A stretch of 46,343 bases of DNA, from contig JAIKVV010000099.1 of assembly GCA_024685385.1 (NCBI GenBank), positions 1 through 46,343 on the forward strand, written 5' to 3'. Numbering within the stretch: position 1 is the first letter of the stretch; each line of letters opens with the position of its first letter. This document shows positions 8,063-17,028 of the stretch, piece by piece. This DNA comes from Saccharofermentans sp. GTDB taxonomy: Bacteria > Bacillota > Clostridia > Saccharofermentanales > Saccharofermentanaceae. The position numbers and the translations under genes were made by a program. Under the pieces are notes generated by a model that was not told the origin of the DNA, ran no database searches, and saw nothing but the letters and a program-made list of their open reading frames with translations.

Positions 8063-9799
8063 TTATGCTATCTTCCAACTTACGGCTTTCTTTCTTCCGG
8101 AAACGAAGTTCTTATAGATGCCGTCCTCTGCCATGAGTTCTTTATGATTACCCTGCTGCACGATCCTGCCCTTGTCGATGACTACGATCTGATCTGCGTG
8201 CCTTACGGTCTTCAAACGGTGAGCGATCATGATGATCGTCTTCTCACGCGTAAGATTTGCGATCGCTTCGGTCAGTTCTTTCTCGTTCTCGGGATCGACA
8301 TTGGCCGTTGCTTCATCAAGGATTATTATCGGGGCATCTTTCATGATCGCCCTTGCTATGGCTATCCTCTGCTTCTCGCCGCCCGAGAGGGTTGCGCCGC
8401 CTTCTGCGACTACAGTATCGTATCCGTCGGGAAGCGACATGATGAAATCGTGGCAGCGGGCTTTCTTCGCTGCTTCCATGACTTCTTCAAGGGATGCTTC
8501 GGGACGTCCGAACCTGATGTTATTGGCTATCGTATCTTCGAAAAGATAAACTCTCTGGAATACGAAACTGAAGTTCTCCATAAGAGAATCAAAGCTATAG
8601 TCCATGACATTCCTTCCGCCCAGCGTTACTTCGCCTTCTCCTACATCCCAGAATCTTGCGATAAGGGATGTGATCGTTGTCTTGCCGCCGCCGGAAGGGC
8701 CTACGATCGCAGTCGTGGTCTTTTCCTTGATGTCGAGAGTTATGTCATCGATGATCTTTCTGTTCTCATATGCGAAGCTTACGTGCTCAAGATGGATATC
8801 CCTGTTTTCGGGCTTTATGTCCTCGCCGTTGATATCCATCTGTTCGATGCTCAAGATCTCATTTGCAAGATCGACGCCTCTTCCGATGATCTTGAGGAGC
8901 GCAGTATAGATGCCAGCAGAATCCAATGCCTCGAAGACCATGAACGAACACATGAGCATGGTGATCAAGTAGTTAAGCTGCATCGTTCCGGTGAAGTAGA
9001 AATACAAAGATGCGCCCGCTATCACAACACCTGCAAGCTTTGTTATGAGCATCTGGAATCCGACTGCGGGGATAGCAGTAGTTTCTGCCGTTATATCCGC
9101 ATTCTTCTTGCGCTCCACGCTCTTTTTCACTTTCGAGCTGTTAAGAGCGAAGATATTGTAATTTCTGATCTCGGCGATTCCCTGAATGAATTCCAGGATG
9201 ACTCCGACCATCTCCTGATCGGCAGCGATCTTCTCATCTGCAACCCTTGCGATCCTCTTGTTAGTTACGGTATTAACTGCCATGAAGATGCCGATGAATG
9301 CGACCGATATCAGACCGATCCTCCAGTCAAACACGAACATGCCTACTGCAATGACTGCTGTAGTGATGCTGCCCTGGAGAACGAGCATGATGGCTCTCGT
9401 TGCGATATCGCTCATCTGTTCCAATGTATTGGTCGTGACGGATGTGATATGTCCCAGGCTCGTGTCGTTGAAATAACCCATGGGAAGATATCTTAGGTGT
9501 TCGCCGATCTCGATCCTCTTCAATGCGCAGGTATCGTATCCTGCTTCTGTCTGCATAAGCTGGGAAAAGCGGTTGATAATGGTCTTGCCCAGAGTGCTTG
9601 CGATCATGAAAGCCATGACAGTGATAAAAGCTTGGGCATCAATCTTATTTTCCAGCACTGCCGTGATGGCAAAGAATGCAGCAGGGATCTTGAGAGCTCC
9701 AAACAGAGCATCAAAAACTCCCAGTACGACTGTAATGTAGAATTTATTCCTGTTCTTCCTGCTGCAAAAATCGAAGAACTTTTTAAGCATCTTAAGCAT
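8063..9799 (-). CDS. ABC half-transporter (TMD-NBD), second of pair
   Basis: A 578-residue type IV-fold (exporter-type) half-transporter. About six membrane helices occupy residues 1-320. An ATPase domain follows with GPSGGGKTT (about 365), Q-loop region FSFVFQRVYLF, signature LSGGEKQR, Walker B IIILDEATA and an H-loop (AHR). The sequence VYLFEDTIANNIRFG resembles the YbtP/YbtQ-IrtA/IrtB type of half-transporters, which import siderophores despite an exporter fold. Its ATG has a good AAAGGAG site and overlaps the preceding ABC gene by eight bases, so the two almost certainly form a heterodimer. It is paralogous to the gene at 21575. The substrate is unknown. Confidence 0.9.
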   Translation of the reverse strand: MLKMLKKFFDFCSRKNRNKFYITVVLGVFDALFGALKIPAAFFAITAVLENKIDAQAFITVMAFMIASTLGKTIINRFSQLMQTEAGYDTCALKRIEIGEHLRYLPMGYFNDTSLGHITSVTTNTLEQMSDIATRAIMLVLQGSITTAVIAVGMFVFDWRIGLISVAFIGIFMAVNTVTNKRIARVADEKIAADQEMVGVILEFIQGIAEIRNYNIFALNSSKVKKSVERKKNADITAETTAIPAVGFQMLITKLAGVVIAGASLYFYFTGTMQLNYLITMLMCSFMVFEALDSAGIYTALLKIIGRGVDLANEILSIEQMDINGEDIKPENRDIHLEHVSFAYENRKIIDDITLDIKEKTTTAIVGPSGGGKTTITSLIARFWDVGEGEVTLGGRNVMDYSFDSLMENFSFVFQRVYLFEDTIANNIRFGRPEASLEEVMEAAKKARCHDFIMSLPDGYDTVVAEGGATLSGGEKQRIAIARAIMKDAPIIILDEATANVDPENEKELTEAIANLTREKTIIMIAHRLKTVRHADQIVVIDKGRIVQQGNHKELMAEDGIYKNFVSGRKKAVSWKIA

Positions 9800-11573
9800 A
9801 TACTGTCTCCTTTCCGGCTAACGAGGCACCCTTATCATCAGCCTCATCTCTTGCCATGGTATGCGCTTCCCACATCTTCTTATAGAGCTCGCAGGAAGAA
9901 AGAAGTTCCTCGTGTGTACCTTGCGCCTTCACATTGCCGTCATCGACAACGAAGATCTTATCTGCGTCCTTAATGGTCGAAAGCCTGTGAGCGATAACGA
10001 TAAGCGTGCGGCCCTTTACGAGTTTCGCAACGCTTTCCTGCACAAGGGCTTCGTTTTCAGGATCCGTATAGGCTGTTGCCTCATCCATGATGACAACGGG
10101 AGCATCCTTGAGCATTGCCCTTGCAATGCAGATCCTTTGGCGCTCTCCGCCCGACAGATGTCCGCCGGCACCGCCGACTTCGGTATCGTAACCGTTCTCG
10201 AGCCCCATGATGAATTCATGGCAGCCGGTCTTCATTGCTGCGTCAATGACTTCAGCATCAGTCGCGCCGGCTTTGCCGAGCCTTATGTTTTCCTTGATAG
10301 TCATGTCGAAAAGGTAATTATCCTGGGCAACATAAGCGATCTGCCCCATATAGTAATCAAGGGGGAGTTTTGTTATGTCGACTCCACCGTAGGTTATCGT
10401 TCCGGAATCGACATCCCAGAGAGAATCGATAAGCCTTGCGACCGTGCTCTTGCCCGTGCCGGAAGGTCCTACGATGGCAGTAACCTCACCCTGTTTGATC
10501 TCCATGTTGATCCCGTGCAGGACTTCCTTATCCTTATATGTGAAATGAACATCACTAAGAACGATATCGGAGCCCACAGGTTCTTCCGTAACAGTTTCGG
10601 GACGGATCATGTCAGGTCTTTCCAGGATCTCGGTTACTTCACCGAAGATGGTCTTCATCTTGGCTATGTCATCCGAATAGGAGAATGCAACGACAAGAGG
10701 TGTTATGAGACCTGCAGAAAGGATTATGCAGGTAATGAAATTTCCTGCCGTAAGGCTCCCGTTCTTTACCAGAAGAAGGCCGACAGGCAGCACACCCAGG
10801 AATGTCGCGGGAGTAAAGCACATAGTTCCGGACTGCCACCAGATGCATTTGCGCATCCAGTTGATAAAACAGTCTGCTCCTTCCCTTGCAGCATTCACGA
10901 ACTTCTCATATGAACTGCCGGTCTTTCCGAAAGCCTTGATGACTTCGATTCCGTTAATGTATTCAACTGCAGTATCGTTAAGATACTTTGTCTTCTGGAC
11001 AGTATATTCGAACTCTCCGCGGCTCTTGACCATCATGACAGATGCGCAGAAGACGCCGATCACGGCAGATATGAGATTGGCTAGTCCCACTCTCCAGTCA
11101 ATGGTCATGATATAAATGAACATGACAATCGGGAGCAGGAGATTTGCCGTAAACTCGGGAATGATATGCGCAAGCGTTGTCTCCATGGAATCGACACGCT
11201 CGACGATGATGTTCTTATAACTTCCGCTGTTGTCATCAAGTACCGAACCCAGAGGTATCTTCGAAAGTTTGGTGCACAGTTCCTCACGGATGGTTCCAAG
11301 AACAGTAAATGTAGCTACATGAGAAAGCGTAGTGGAAAAATTATGCATCAGGATCCTTATGATCCAGAATGCCGCCATGAGTATTACCCTGTTAAGGTAA
11401 TATCCGGCCTCCATGTTGCCCTTCAGCAGATTATCCACGATATCCGCTATCAGGATGTAAGGAATAAATGATGCCGCAACCCCTATTATGGCCAGCGTAA
11501 CACTTCCGCCGTAATAGCTCCTCCTGCGCCCGGCAAAATCCAGGACCCAGGACATCAACCCTCTTTTTTTCAT
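9792..11573 (-). CDS. ABC half-transporter (TMD-NBD), first of pair
   Basis: A 593-residue exporter-type half-transporter: membrane domain at about 15-310, ATPase domain with GPSGTGKST (about 366), signature LSGGERQR, Walker B VVIMDEATA and AHRLST. It shares phrases with the C-terminal third of the 1075-residue protein at 18351 (for example MEttLAHIIPEFTANLL against MErpLAHMIPEMTANIL), so the two loci are duplicated versions of one transporter pair. It is the first gene of the minus-strand run, with GGGGAAG before the ATG. Two GTTAGC-N4-GCTAAC palindromes lie 52 and 149 bases upstream, so metal-responsive repression is likely. The ligand is unknown; a siderophore- or haem-like molecule is an inference from family resemblance. 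Confidence 0.9.
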   Translation of the reverse strand: MKKRGLMSWVLDFAGRRRSYYGGSVTLAIIGVAASFIPYILIADIVDNLLKGNMEAGYYLNRVILMAAFWIIRILMHNFSTTLSHVATFTVLGTIREELCTKLSKIPLGSVLDDNSGSYKNIIVERVDSMETTLAHIIPEFTANLLLPIVMFIYIMTIDWRVGLANLISAVIGVFCASVMMVKSRGEFEYTVQKTKYLNDTAVEYINGIEVIKAFGKTGSSYEKFVNAAREGADCFINWMRKCIWWQSGTMCFTPATFLGVLPVGLLLVKNGSLTAGNFITCIILSAGLITPLVVAFSYSDDIAKMKTIFGEVTEILERPDMIRPETVTEEPVGSDIVLSDVHFTYKDKEVLHGINMEIKQGEVTAIVGPSGTGKSTVARLIDSLWDVDSGTITYGGVDITKLPLDYYMGQIAYVAQDNYLFDMTIKENIRLGKAGATDAEVIDAAMKTGCHEFIMGLENGYDTEVGGAGGHLSGGERQRICIARAMLKDAPVVIMDEATAYTDPENEALVQESVAKLVKGRTLIVIAHRLSTIKDADKIFVVDDGNVKAQGTHEELLSSCELYKKMWEAHTMARDEADDKGASLAGKETVYA

Positions 11574-11624
11574 CAGACTTCCCCTTTCTTACAATCGCAT
11601 AAGATTATTCGGTTTATTGATAAA

Positions 11625-11640
11625 GTTAGCACCGGCTAAC
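11625..11640. promoter_or_regulatory. Palindromic operator A (GTTAGC-N4-GCTAAC)
   Basis: GTTAGCaccgGCTAAC, perfect arms, flanked by AA and TT so the symmetry reaches 20 bases. It lies 52 bases before the ABC-pair start codon, just downstream of a possible minus-strand -35 (TTGCTT). It belongs to the recurring set described in the findings. Confidence 0.8.
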
Positions 11641-11657
11641 TTGTGAAGCAATTTTTT

Positions 11658-11674
11658 ACCCGCTCAAAGCGGGT
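11658..11674. other. Small hairpin between operators A and B
   Basis: ACCCGCT (11658-11664) pairs with AGCGGGT (11668-11674) around a three-base loop. On the minus strand it is followed by A residues rather than T, so it is not a standard terminator. It lies in the putative 5' leader of the ABC pair if transcription starts at the distal operator. Confidence 0.5.
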
Positions 11675-11721
11675 CCGGATACAATCTTTATATATTTAAA
11701 GAACTTATGCTTATATCTTTA

Positions 11722-11737
11722 GTTAGCCGTTGCTAAC
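11722..11737. promoter_or_regulatory. Palindromic operator B (GTTAGC-N4-GCTAAC)
   Basis: GTTAGCcgttGCTAAC with perfect arms, 149 bases upstream of the ABC-pair start. An AT-rich stretch follows on the minus strand (TATAAG, then TATATAAAG), so a second, distal promoter is possible. The rest of the 316-base gap 11574-11889 holds operator A, the small hairpin and the gpmA terminator; I see no gene in it. Confidence 0.8.
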
Positions 11738-11820
11738 TTTATCATTACAAAACAACAATGTCAATCTGAATTTATTACGTTTTTCGATTGTGTAAGAAAT
11801 TCATCAATATATACAAAAAG

Positions 11821-11855
11821 CAAGAGCTGCCTCACTTACGGACAAGACAGCTCTT
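11821..11855 (-). terminator. Terminator of the DUF3793-flavodoxin-gpmA operon
   Basis: Arms CAAGAGCTG and CAGCTCTTG at the outer ends of this interval pair over nine bases. On the minus strand the second arm is followed by CTTTTTG, a standard Rho-independent tail. It lies about 35 bases after the gpmA stop. Confidence 0.85.
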
Positions 11856-11889
11856 GAGTGAACAAAGGAGATAGGTAATCTGTGCTTTC

Positions 11890-12636
11890 TTATTTAGCTT
11901 TTCCCTGATTTGCCACGGCATCCATCTTTGCTTTCAATGCATCCTGATCACCTAAATAGTAGTGTCTTATAACATTGAAATCATCATCAAACTCATAAAC
12001 CAGAGGAACAGCCGTGGGGATATTTACTCCTATGATGTCTTCGGATGACATCTTGTCAAAATACTTTACGAGCGCGCGGAGGGAATTGCCGTGTGCTGCG
12101 ATAATGACTCTTTTGCCGGCTTTCATTTCGGGCTTGATCGATTCCTCAAAGTAAGGCACGACACGCTCGATCGTTGTCTCAAGGCTTTCGTTTGCAGGGA
12201 GAAGTGAAGGATCCACGTCTCTATACATTGCCTGTTTGGTTGCGCTCCTCTCATCGGATGCATCCAGTTCGGGAGGTTTGACATCGAAAGACCTTCTCCA
12301 GATCTTTACCTGTTCCTCACCGTACTTCTCTGCAGTCTCGGATTTATTGAGTCCCTGAAGAGCGCCGTAGTGACGTTCGTTGAGTTTCCAGGATTTAATT
12401 ACGGGAAGCCATGCACGGTCCATTTCATCAAGTGCGATATTCAATGTATGGATCGCTCTCTTAAGGTAGGATGTGTAGCATACATCGAAGTCATAACCTT
12501 CTTCCTTCAAGACCTTACCTGCATTTTGGGCTTCTTCTCTTCCCTTCTCGCTCAGATCGACATCCATCCAGCCCGTGAATAAGTTGAGCTTATTCCACTC
12601 GCTTTCTCCGTGTCTTACAAGTACAAGCTTCACCAT
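11890..12636 (-). CDS. gpmA: 2,3-bisphosphoglycerate-dependent phosphoglycerate mutase
   Basis: This 248-residue protein interconverts 3- and 2-phosphoglycerate in glycolysis. It has the phosphohistidine motif [10 protein letters not shown] at residues 5-14, the [11 protein letters not shown] segment and the second catalytic His in [12 protein letters not shown], all typical of cofactor-dependent mutases at the usual length. This enzyme class needs no metal, unlike the manganese-dependent alternative GpmI. It is the third gene of an operon with DUF3793 and flavodoxin (12-base gap, GAGGTG ribosome site) under operator C, and the next glycolytic enzyme, enolase, is divergent. That arrangement suggests its expression is tied to metal status. 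Confidence 0.93.
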   Translation of the reverse strand: MVKLVLVRHGESEWNKLNLFTGWMDVDLSEKGREEAQNAGKVLKEEGYDFDVCYTSYLKRAIHTLNIALDEMDRAWLPVIKSWKLNERHYGALQGLNKSETAEKYGEEQVKIWRRSFDVKPPELDASDERSATKQAMYRDVDPSLLPANESLETTIERVVPYFEESIKPEMKAGKRVIIAAHGNSLRALVKYFDKMSSEDIIGVNIPTAVPLVYEFDDDFNVIRHYYLGDQDALKAKMDAVANQGKAK

Positions 12637-12647
12637 CTGATATCACC

Positions 12648-13070
12648 TCATACCAATGCTGCGCCGAGCGCCTTGCAGGCTGCAGAAGCCTCATCATCGG
12701 GAGCCTCGTTTGCCGTTACTGATTCAGTTGCAAGAACTGCACCTGCTGTCTTACATCTGTCTTCCCAGTCTCTCATCCACTGGCCGTCACCCCAGCCGTA
12801 GGAACCGAAAAGAGCTACCTTCTTGCCGCTTAAAGCTGATTCTACAGCCGTGAACATGGGATCGAATTCGGATTCTTCCAATACTTCGGCACCCATTGCC
12901 GGACAGCCGAATGCGATCGCATCAAATTCGGATACTTTCGATGCATCAAATCCGTCACATGTAAGTACGGTTGCTTCACCGCCTGCGGCGACGATTCCTG
13001 CTTCGACTTCCTTGGCCATAGCCTCGGTATTGCCGGTTCCGCTCCAATATACAACTGCTACTTTACTCAT
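12648..13070 (-). CDS. Flavodoxin
   Basis: A 140-residue short-chain flavodoxin. The FMN phosphate-binding loop WSGTGNTEAMA is at residues 9-19; the FMN-ring loops fall around FGCPAMGAE and FGSYGWGDGQW, which includes the usual aromatic residues. Flavodoxins replace ferredoxin as low-potential electron carriers, classically when iron is short. The gene follows DUF3793 by 35 bases and precedes gpmA by 11, with a GAGG site before its ATG. The operon's upstream GTTAGC palindrome fits derepression under iron limitation. Confidence 0.93.
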   Translation of the reverse strand: MSKVAVVYWSGTGNTEAMAKEVEAGIVAAGGEATVLTCDGFDASKVSEFDAIAFGCPAMGAEVLEESEFDPMFTAVESALSGKKVALFGSYGWGDGQWMRDWEDRCKTAGAVLATESVTANEAPDDEASAACKALGAALV

Positions 13071-13105
13071 AATGAAAACCTCGTATTTCTATAAATTAAC
13101 AGCAC

Positions 13106-13657
13106 TCAGACAACAAGTTGTTCAAGTGTTCTGCCCTCTTTTAACATGCGCCCGTATTCTTCGGTGCACTTCTTATATCTTCTGAACGCAAGGCGGGCAC
13201 TGTCGACATCGGAATAAACTTTCCAATAGCCGGTCTCATAGAATCCGCCTTGGGGATTTCTGATGAATCCGTCAACATCCAGGGGCGGGTAACCCAGGAA
13301 AAGGCCTATTTCGTGTGGAAATGTAGGTGAGGTATTAAGTCTTCTTACCAGATCGGCAAGACATCTCTCAGAACTTATTACCGCATATCCAAAACGTTTA
13401 AGGATAGAAACTGCCACAGGATCCTTAAGGTCTTTATCGAGCATGGCCGGTCGGTAAATGTAAGTAAGAACATAGTCGTCACAAACTTTCAGCGGTAAGA
13501 TACGAATCCCTTTGCTGTTGACGGATCTGTTGAACATCAGAATATCCTTTCGGAAGTCATCACGAGAAGAAGGGTGCAAGGTGAAGAGACTTCCTGTCTT
13601 GATCCCCGCCAAAGTCGGTGCGCAAAATCTTACTAGCAGATCTTCGGGCAATTTCAT
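13106..13657 (-). CDS. DUF3793 family protein
   Basis: A 183-residue soluble protein. The segment FPHEIGLFLGYPPLDVDGFI near residue 115 is the hallmark of the DUF3793 family, which is common in Clostridia and often found next to flavodoxin genes. No catalytic function has been established to my knowledge. It opens the operon with flavodoxin and gpmA. AAAGGAG lies five bases from the ATG, and operator C begins 13 bases upstream, so transcription must start within or just before the operator. The Cys residues (positions 12, 59 and 99, among others) could be redox or metal ligands, but that is speculation. Confidence 0.85.
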   Translation of the reverse strand: MKLPEDLLVRFCAPTLAGIKTGSLFTLHPSSRDDFRKDILMFNRSVNSKGIRILPLKVCDDYVLTYIYRPAMLDKDLKDPVAVSILKRFGYAVISSERCLADLVRRLNTSPTFPHEIGLFLGYPPLDVDGFIRNPQGGFYETGYWKVYSDVDSARLAFRRYKKCTEEYGRMLKEGRTLEQLVV

Positions 13658-13669
13658 TCTCCTTTCTTA

Positions 13670-13685
13670 GTTAGCCACTGCTAAC
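13670..13685. promoter_or_regulatory. Palindromic operator C (GTTAGC-N4-GCTAAC)
   Basis: GTTAGCcactGCTAAC with perfect arms, immediately before the DUF3793-flavodoxin-gpmA operon. On the minus strand TTGACA lies 17 bases upstream of TACAGT, and that -10 candidate overlaps the operator edge, so a bound regulator would block the polymerase. Confidence 0.85.
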
Positions 13686-13755
13686 TGTAACACTTATTAT
13701 ATTCTTTGTCAATCAACATTGGATATCTAACCATAAACCTATGAAAAACAATGGT

Positions 13756-13785
13756 TTGACACGAAATATAGCAGTGTGGTATATT
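13756..13785 (+). promoter_or_regulatory. eno promoter
   Basis: TTGACA at 13756-13761 and TATATT at 13780-13785, spacer 18 bases. The expected transcription start is near 13792, placing operator D directly at the start of the transcript. Confidence 0.75.
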
Positions 13786-13793
13786 CTTCCTTG

Positions 13794-13809
13794 GTTAGCA
13801 ATCGCTAAC
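13794..13809. promoter_or_regulatory. Palindromic operator D (GTTAGC-N4-GCTAAC)
   Basis: GTTAGCaatcGCTAAC, perfect arms, eight bases after the eno -10 box. This position, about +2 to +18, is typical for a repressor. Confidence 0.85.
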
Positions 13810-13827
13810 TGAGTAGATCATTTAATG

Positions 13828-13865
13828 CCGCCGGGAGCAGGTCCTGATCCAACCTCTTCCGGCGG
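13828..13865 (+). other. Hairpin in the eno 5' leader
   Basis: CCGCCGG (13828-13834) pairs with CCGGCGG (13859-13865); GAG at 13835-13837 can extend the stem with CTT at 13856-13858. No T run follows, so it is probably an mRNA-stability or translational element. It ends about 25 bases before the GAAAGGAAG ribosome site. Confidence 0.6.
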
Positions 13866-13884
13866 ACAAATGAATACCGGATGA

Positions 13885-15207
<1,323 letters not shown>

Positions 15208-15233
15208 CTGTCAAGCTCCCTGTTAACACCAAA

Positions 15234-15271
15234 AAGAACCCGGCCTTTTTCCATTTGCAGGCCGGGTTCTT
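15234..15271. terminator. Bidirectional terminator between eno and DtxR gene
   Basis: Arms AAGAACCCGGCCT (15234-15246) and AGGCCGGGTTCTT (15259-15271) pair perfectly over 13 bases. On the minus strand it is followed by TTTTT; on the plus strand the tail is weaker. It serves the converging eno and DtxR-family genes. Confidence 0.9.
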
Positions 15272-15301
15272 GATTTAGCAAAAAAATTATAATGTAAAGT
15301 C

Positions 15302-15667
15302 TTACTTTCCGTTATTTTTCCTGTGTTTCTTCAGAGCCTTGAAACTCTTGTCACTGATCACATGTTCTATACGGCATGCATCCTCTTCGGCAGTCTTCAT
15401 GTCGACTCCGAGTTCCATGAGGATCTCACTGATGACGACATGTCTCTCGTAGATCGTCTTGGCGATCTTAGAGCCGGAAGGAGTAAGAGTTATATATCCG
15501 TTGTCATCTATCAGGATATATTCGCCTTTTTTTAGTATTCCCATGGCCCTGCTGACGCTTGCCTTGGAATAACCCAGATAATTGGCAACATCCAAAGAGC
15601 GTACCGGTTTTCCCTTCTTGGAAAGGACCAGAATGGATTCAAGATACATTTCACCGGATTCCTGCAT
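15302..15667 (-). CDS. DtxR/MntR-family metal-dependent regulator (copy 1)
   Basis: A 121-residue protein starting MQESGEMYLESILVLSKKG, the typical beginning of iron/manganese-dependent repressors of the DtxR family. A winged helix with recognition segment YSKASVSRAMGIL follows, and then the dimerisation part (LMELGVDMKTAEEDACRIEHVIS) with His, Glu, Asp and Cys candidates for metal binding. It lacks the C-terminal SH3-like domain, as short members do. GGAGG lies nine bases before the ATG. It shares clear similarity with the second copy at 36982. It lies among the operator-bearing genes, but no GTTAGC palindrome is visible in its own upstream region, so it may sense another signal or be constitutive. 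Confidence 0.9.
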   Translation of the reverse strand: MQESGEMYLESILVLSKKGKPVRSLDVANYLGYSKASVSRAMGILKKGEYILIDDNGYITLTPSGSKIAKTIYERHVVISEILMELGVDMKTAEEDACRIEHVISDKSFKALKKHRKNNGK

Positions 15668-15741
15668 ATCTATAGACCTCCATAAGAACTGATATGATTA
15701 TAACATAGAGTTGTCTTTTTCCGATATTGGAATAAAAATCT

Positions 15742-16170
15742 TATGATCCGTGTTTGGGTATCCGGGGAATGCATCTGTTGACTCTTTCCTTATATTCAAG
15801 GTATTCATCACCGTAAAGATCGGCAAGCCAGATCTCTTCCGTATTCTTAAGAACAACCGTAAGGATAATCCAGTTGATGAATATGAAAGGCAATACCATG
15901 TAGTTGTGCCAGATAAAACTTATTCCCGGTAATGCTCTTATCCATGTCGGAACGGAGAGCCCCTATATACCATACTGCCGCTCCGGATAAGATCATGAGA
16001 ACAGCTAAGATACGGAATACCCATACCCATATGCCTTCAAGCCTTGCAAAAGAGAATACCCTAGAAGCCAATATTATCCCCGCGAGAGCAACGATCCCTA
16101 TCCCGGAGATAAGATAGGGGCCTATTCCGAACAAAGGCAGTTTCTGCCCTTCTTTTACGTAATTTTTCAT
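15742..16170 (-). pseudogene. Isoprenylcysteine methyltransferase-like membrane protein, internally deleted
   Basis: The first 70-odd codons encode an N-terminal membrane segment of the ICMT-like methyltransferase family (GPYLISGIGIVALAGI, then WYIGALRSDMDKSITGNK). At about 15935 the frame should continue into the SAM-binding GIYxxVRNPxY region, but this is missing. The family's C-terminus instead resumes in another frame: PFIFINWIILTVVLKNTEE, then LYGDEYLEYKERVNRCIP, ending at 15742. I estimate roughly 30 codons lost plus a frameshift, so the enzyme is dead. It has a minus-strand promoter (TATAAT at 16195-16200) whose -35 overlaps operator E, so the intact gene was part of the same regulon. 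Confidence 0.85.
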
Positions 16171-16208
16171 GCTTTCAAACTCCTTATAATGAAGATTATA
16201 CCACTGTG

Positions 16209-16224
16209 GTTAGCAACGGCTAAC
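16209..16224. promoter_or_regulatory. Palindromic operator E (GTTAGC-N4-GCTAAC)
   Basis: GTTAGCaacgGCTAAC with perfect arms. On the minus strand it contains the -35 (TTAGCC, 16218-16223) of the pseudogene promoter, 17 bases from TATAAT. It is 18 bases upstream of the divergent TetR promoter's -35. Confidence 0.8.
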
Positions 16225-16242
16225 CAAAATGAGGAAAAAGTC

Positions 16243-16271
16243 TTGACATTAAGGATCCTCAGGTGTATAAA
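16243..16271 (+). promoter_or_regulatory. Consensus promoter of TetR gene
   Basis: TTGACA at 16243-16248, spacer 17 bases, TATAAA at 16266-16271. It is followed at once by a palindrome, the expected design for an autoregulated TetR gene. Confidence 0.85.
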
Positions 16272-16295
16272 TTACACCGTAATATTACGCTGTAA
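16272..16295. promoter_or_regulatory. Probable TetR operator
   Basis: A 24-base palindrome directly after the -10 box: left arm TTACAcCGTAAT and right arm ATTACGcTGTAA, with a single mismatched pair. It differs wholly from the GTTAGC sites, so I assign it to the adjacent TetR-family protein. Confidence 0.8.
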
Positions 16296-16333
16296 TATTG
16301 AAAAACAATCATTCTGTCAAAGGTGGGAATAAG

Positions 16334-16951
16334 ATGTCTTACGATTATAACCAGACACATGAAAACATCTTGAAGAGCGCACGCAAACAATTTGCGGAGA
16401 AAGGATTCCGCGATGCCTCCATAAGGAAGATCTGCAGCGACGCAGGCGTTACTAACGGCGCCTTCTATTCCCATTTCAAGAGCAAGGAAGATCTGTTAGG
16501 CAGCATCATCAGCCCCCGCATCAAAGGCCTGACAGATCTTTACTCCTCTGAAAAAGAAGTTTTCCTGGACATAAAGAGCCCGGATGACATCCTGAATGCT
16601 TTCAAAAAGTCTTATTCATCTTATTCGAAAGCCATTATCTATGTATGCGGGTACAGAGAAGAATTTCTCCTTCTCATCGATTCCTGCGAAGGAAGCGAAT
16701 ATGACGGTTTTCTTGATATGCTCATTGATGAGGAAACCGAAAATACGATGGAATTCTTAAGCCGCAGCAAAAGATTCATCAAAAATCCCGAAAACGTTAC
16801 GGAAAACATAGCAAGGCTCGGTGCATCTTTTATGATCGAGACGATCTTTGACGGTCTCAAGAACGGCTTATCCGCCGATGAGATCATTAAGGAAACTGCT
16901 GTAGTAAGTGAATACTGCATTGCCGGTTACAGGCACATGCTCGGAATCTGA
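16334..16951 (+). CDS. TetR/AcrR-family regulator of the ECF/ABC operon
   Basis: The ATG at 16334 follows AAAGGTGGG and gives a 205-residue protein. The N-terminal helix-turn-helix (ILKSARKQFAEKGFRDASI, then ICSDAGVTNGAFYSHFKSK) is typical of TetR repressors; the rest is an all-helical ligand domain of no recognisable subgroup. A consensus promoter with a near-perfect 24-base palindrome lies immediately upstream, so it probably represses itself. A hairpin terminator separates it from the ECF/ABC operon, which carries its own GTTAGC operator; the transporter may answer both to metal and to this protein's ligand. Confidence 0.9.
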   Translation: MSYDYNQTHENILKSARKQFAEKGFRDASIRKICSDAGVTNGAFYSHFKSKEDLLGSIISPRIKGLTDLYSSEKEVFLDIKSPDDILNAFKKSYSSYSKAIIYVCGYREEFLLLIDSCEGSEYDGFLDMLIDEETENTMEFLSRSKRFIKNPENVTENIARLGASFMIETIFDGLKNGLSADEIIKETAVVSEYCIAGYRHMLGI

Positions 16952-16955
16952 TAAC

Positions 16956-16977
16956 AAGGCGTGATCATTCACGCCTT
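16956..16977 (+). terminator. Hairpin after TetR gene
   Basis: AAGGCGTGA (16956-16964) and TCACGCCTT (16969-16977) form a nine-base stem with a four-base loop, followed by an AT-rich tail with interrupted T residues. It is probably a partial terminator; the same AT tail supplies the downstream -10 candidate. Confidence 0.65.
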
Positions 16978-16993
16978 TAAAAATATATTTTCG

Positions 16994-17009
16994 GTTAGCC
17001 ATCGCTAAC
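16994..17009. promoter_or_regulatory. Palindromic operator F (GTTAGC-N4-GCTAAC)
   Basis: GTTAGCcatcGCTAAC with perfect arms, four bases after a TATATT -10 candidate (16984-16989) and 19 bases before the S-component ATG. It is the operator of the ECF/ABC operon. Confidence 0.85.
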
Positions 17010-17028
17010 CGCAACAGGAGGTACTCTT

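Noticed and set aside
8027..9496. 489-codon open frame on the plus strand
   Set aside because: It is the mirror of the ABC half-transporter at 8063-9799; its composition is typical of an antisense shadow and it has no known domain.
11658..11674. Hairpin as a Rho-independent terminator
   Set aside because: On the strand that would be transcribed it is followed by A residues, not T, so it lacks the tail of a terminator.
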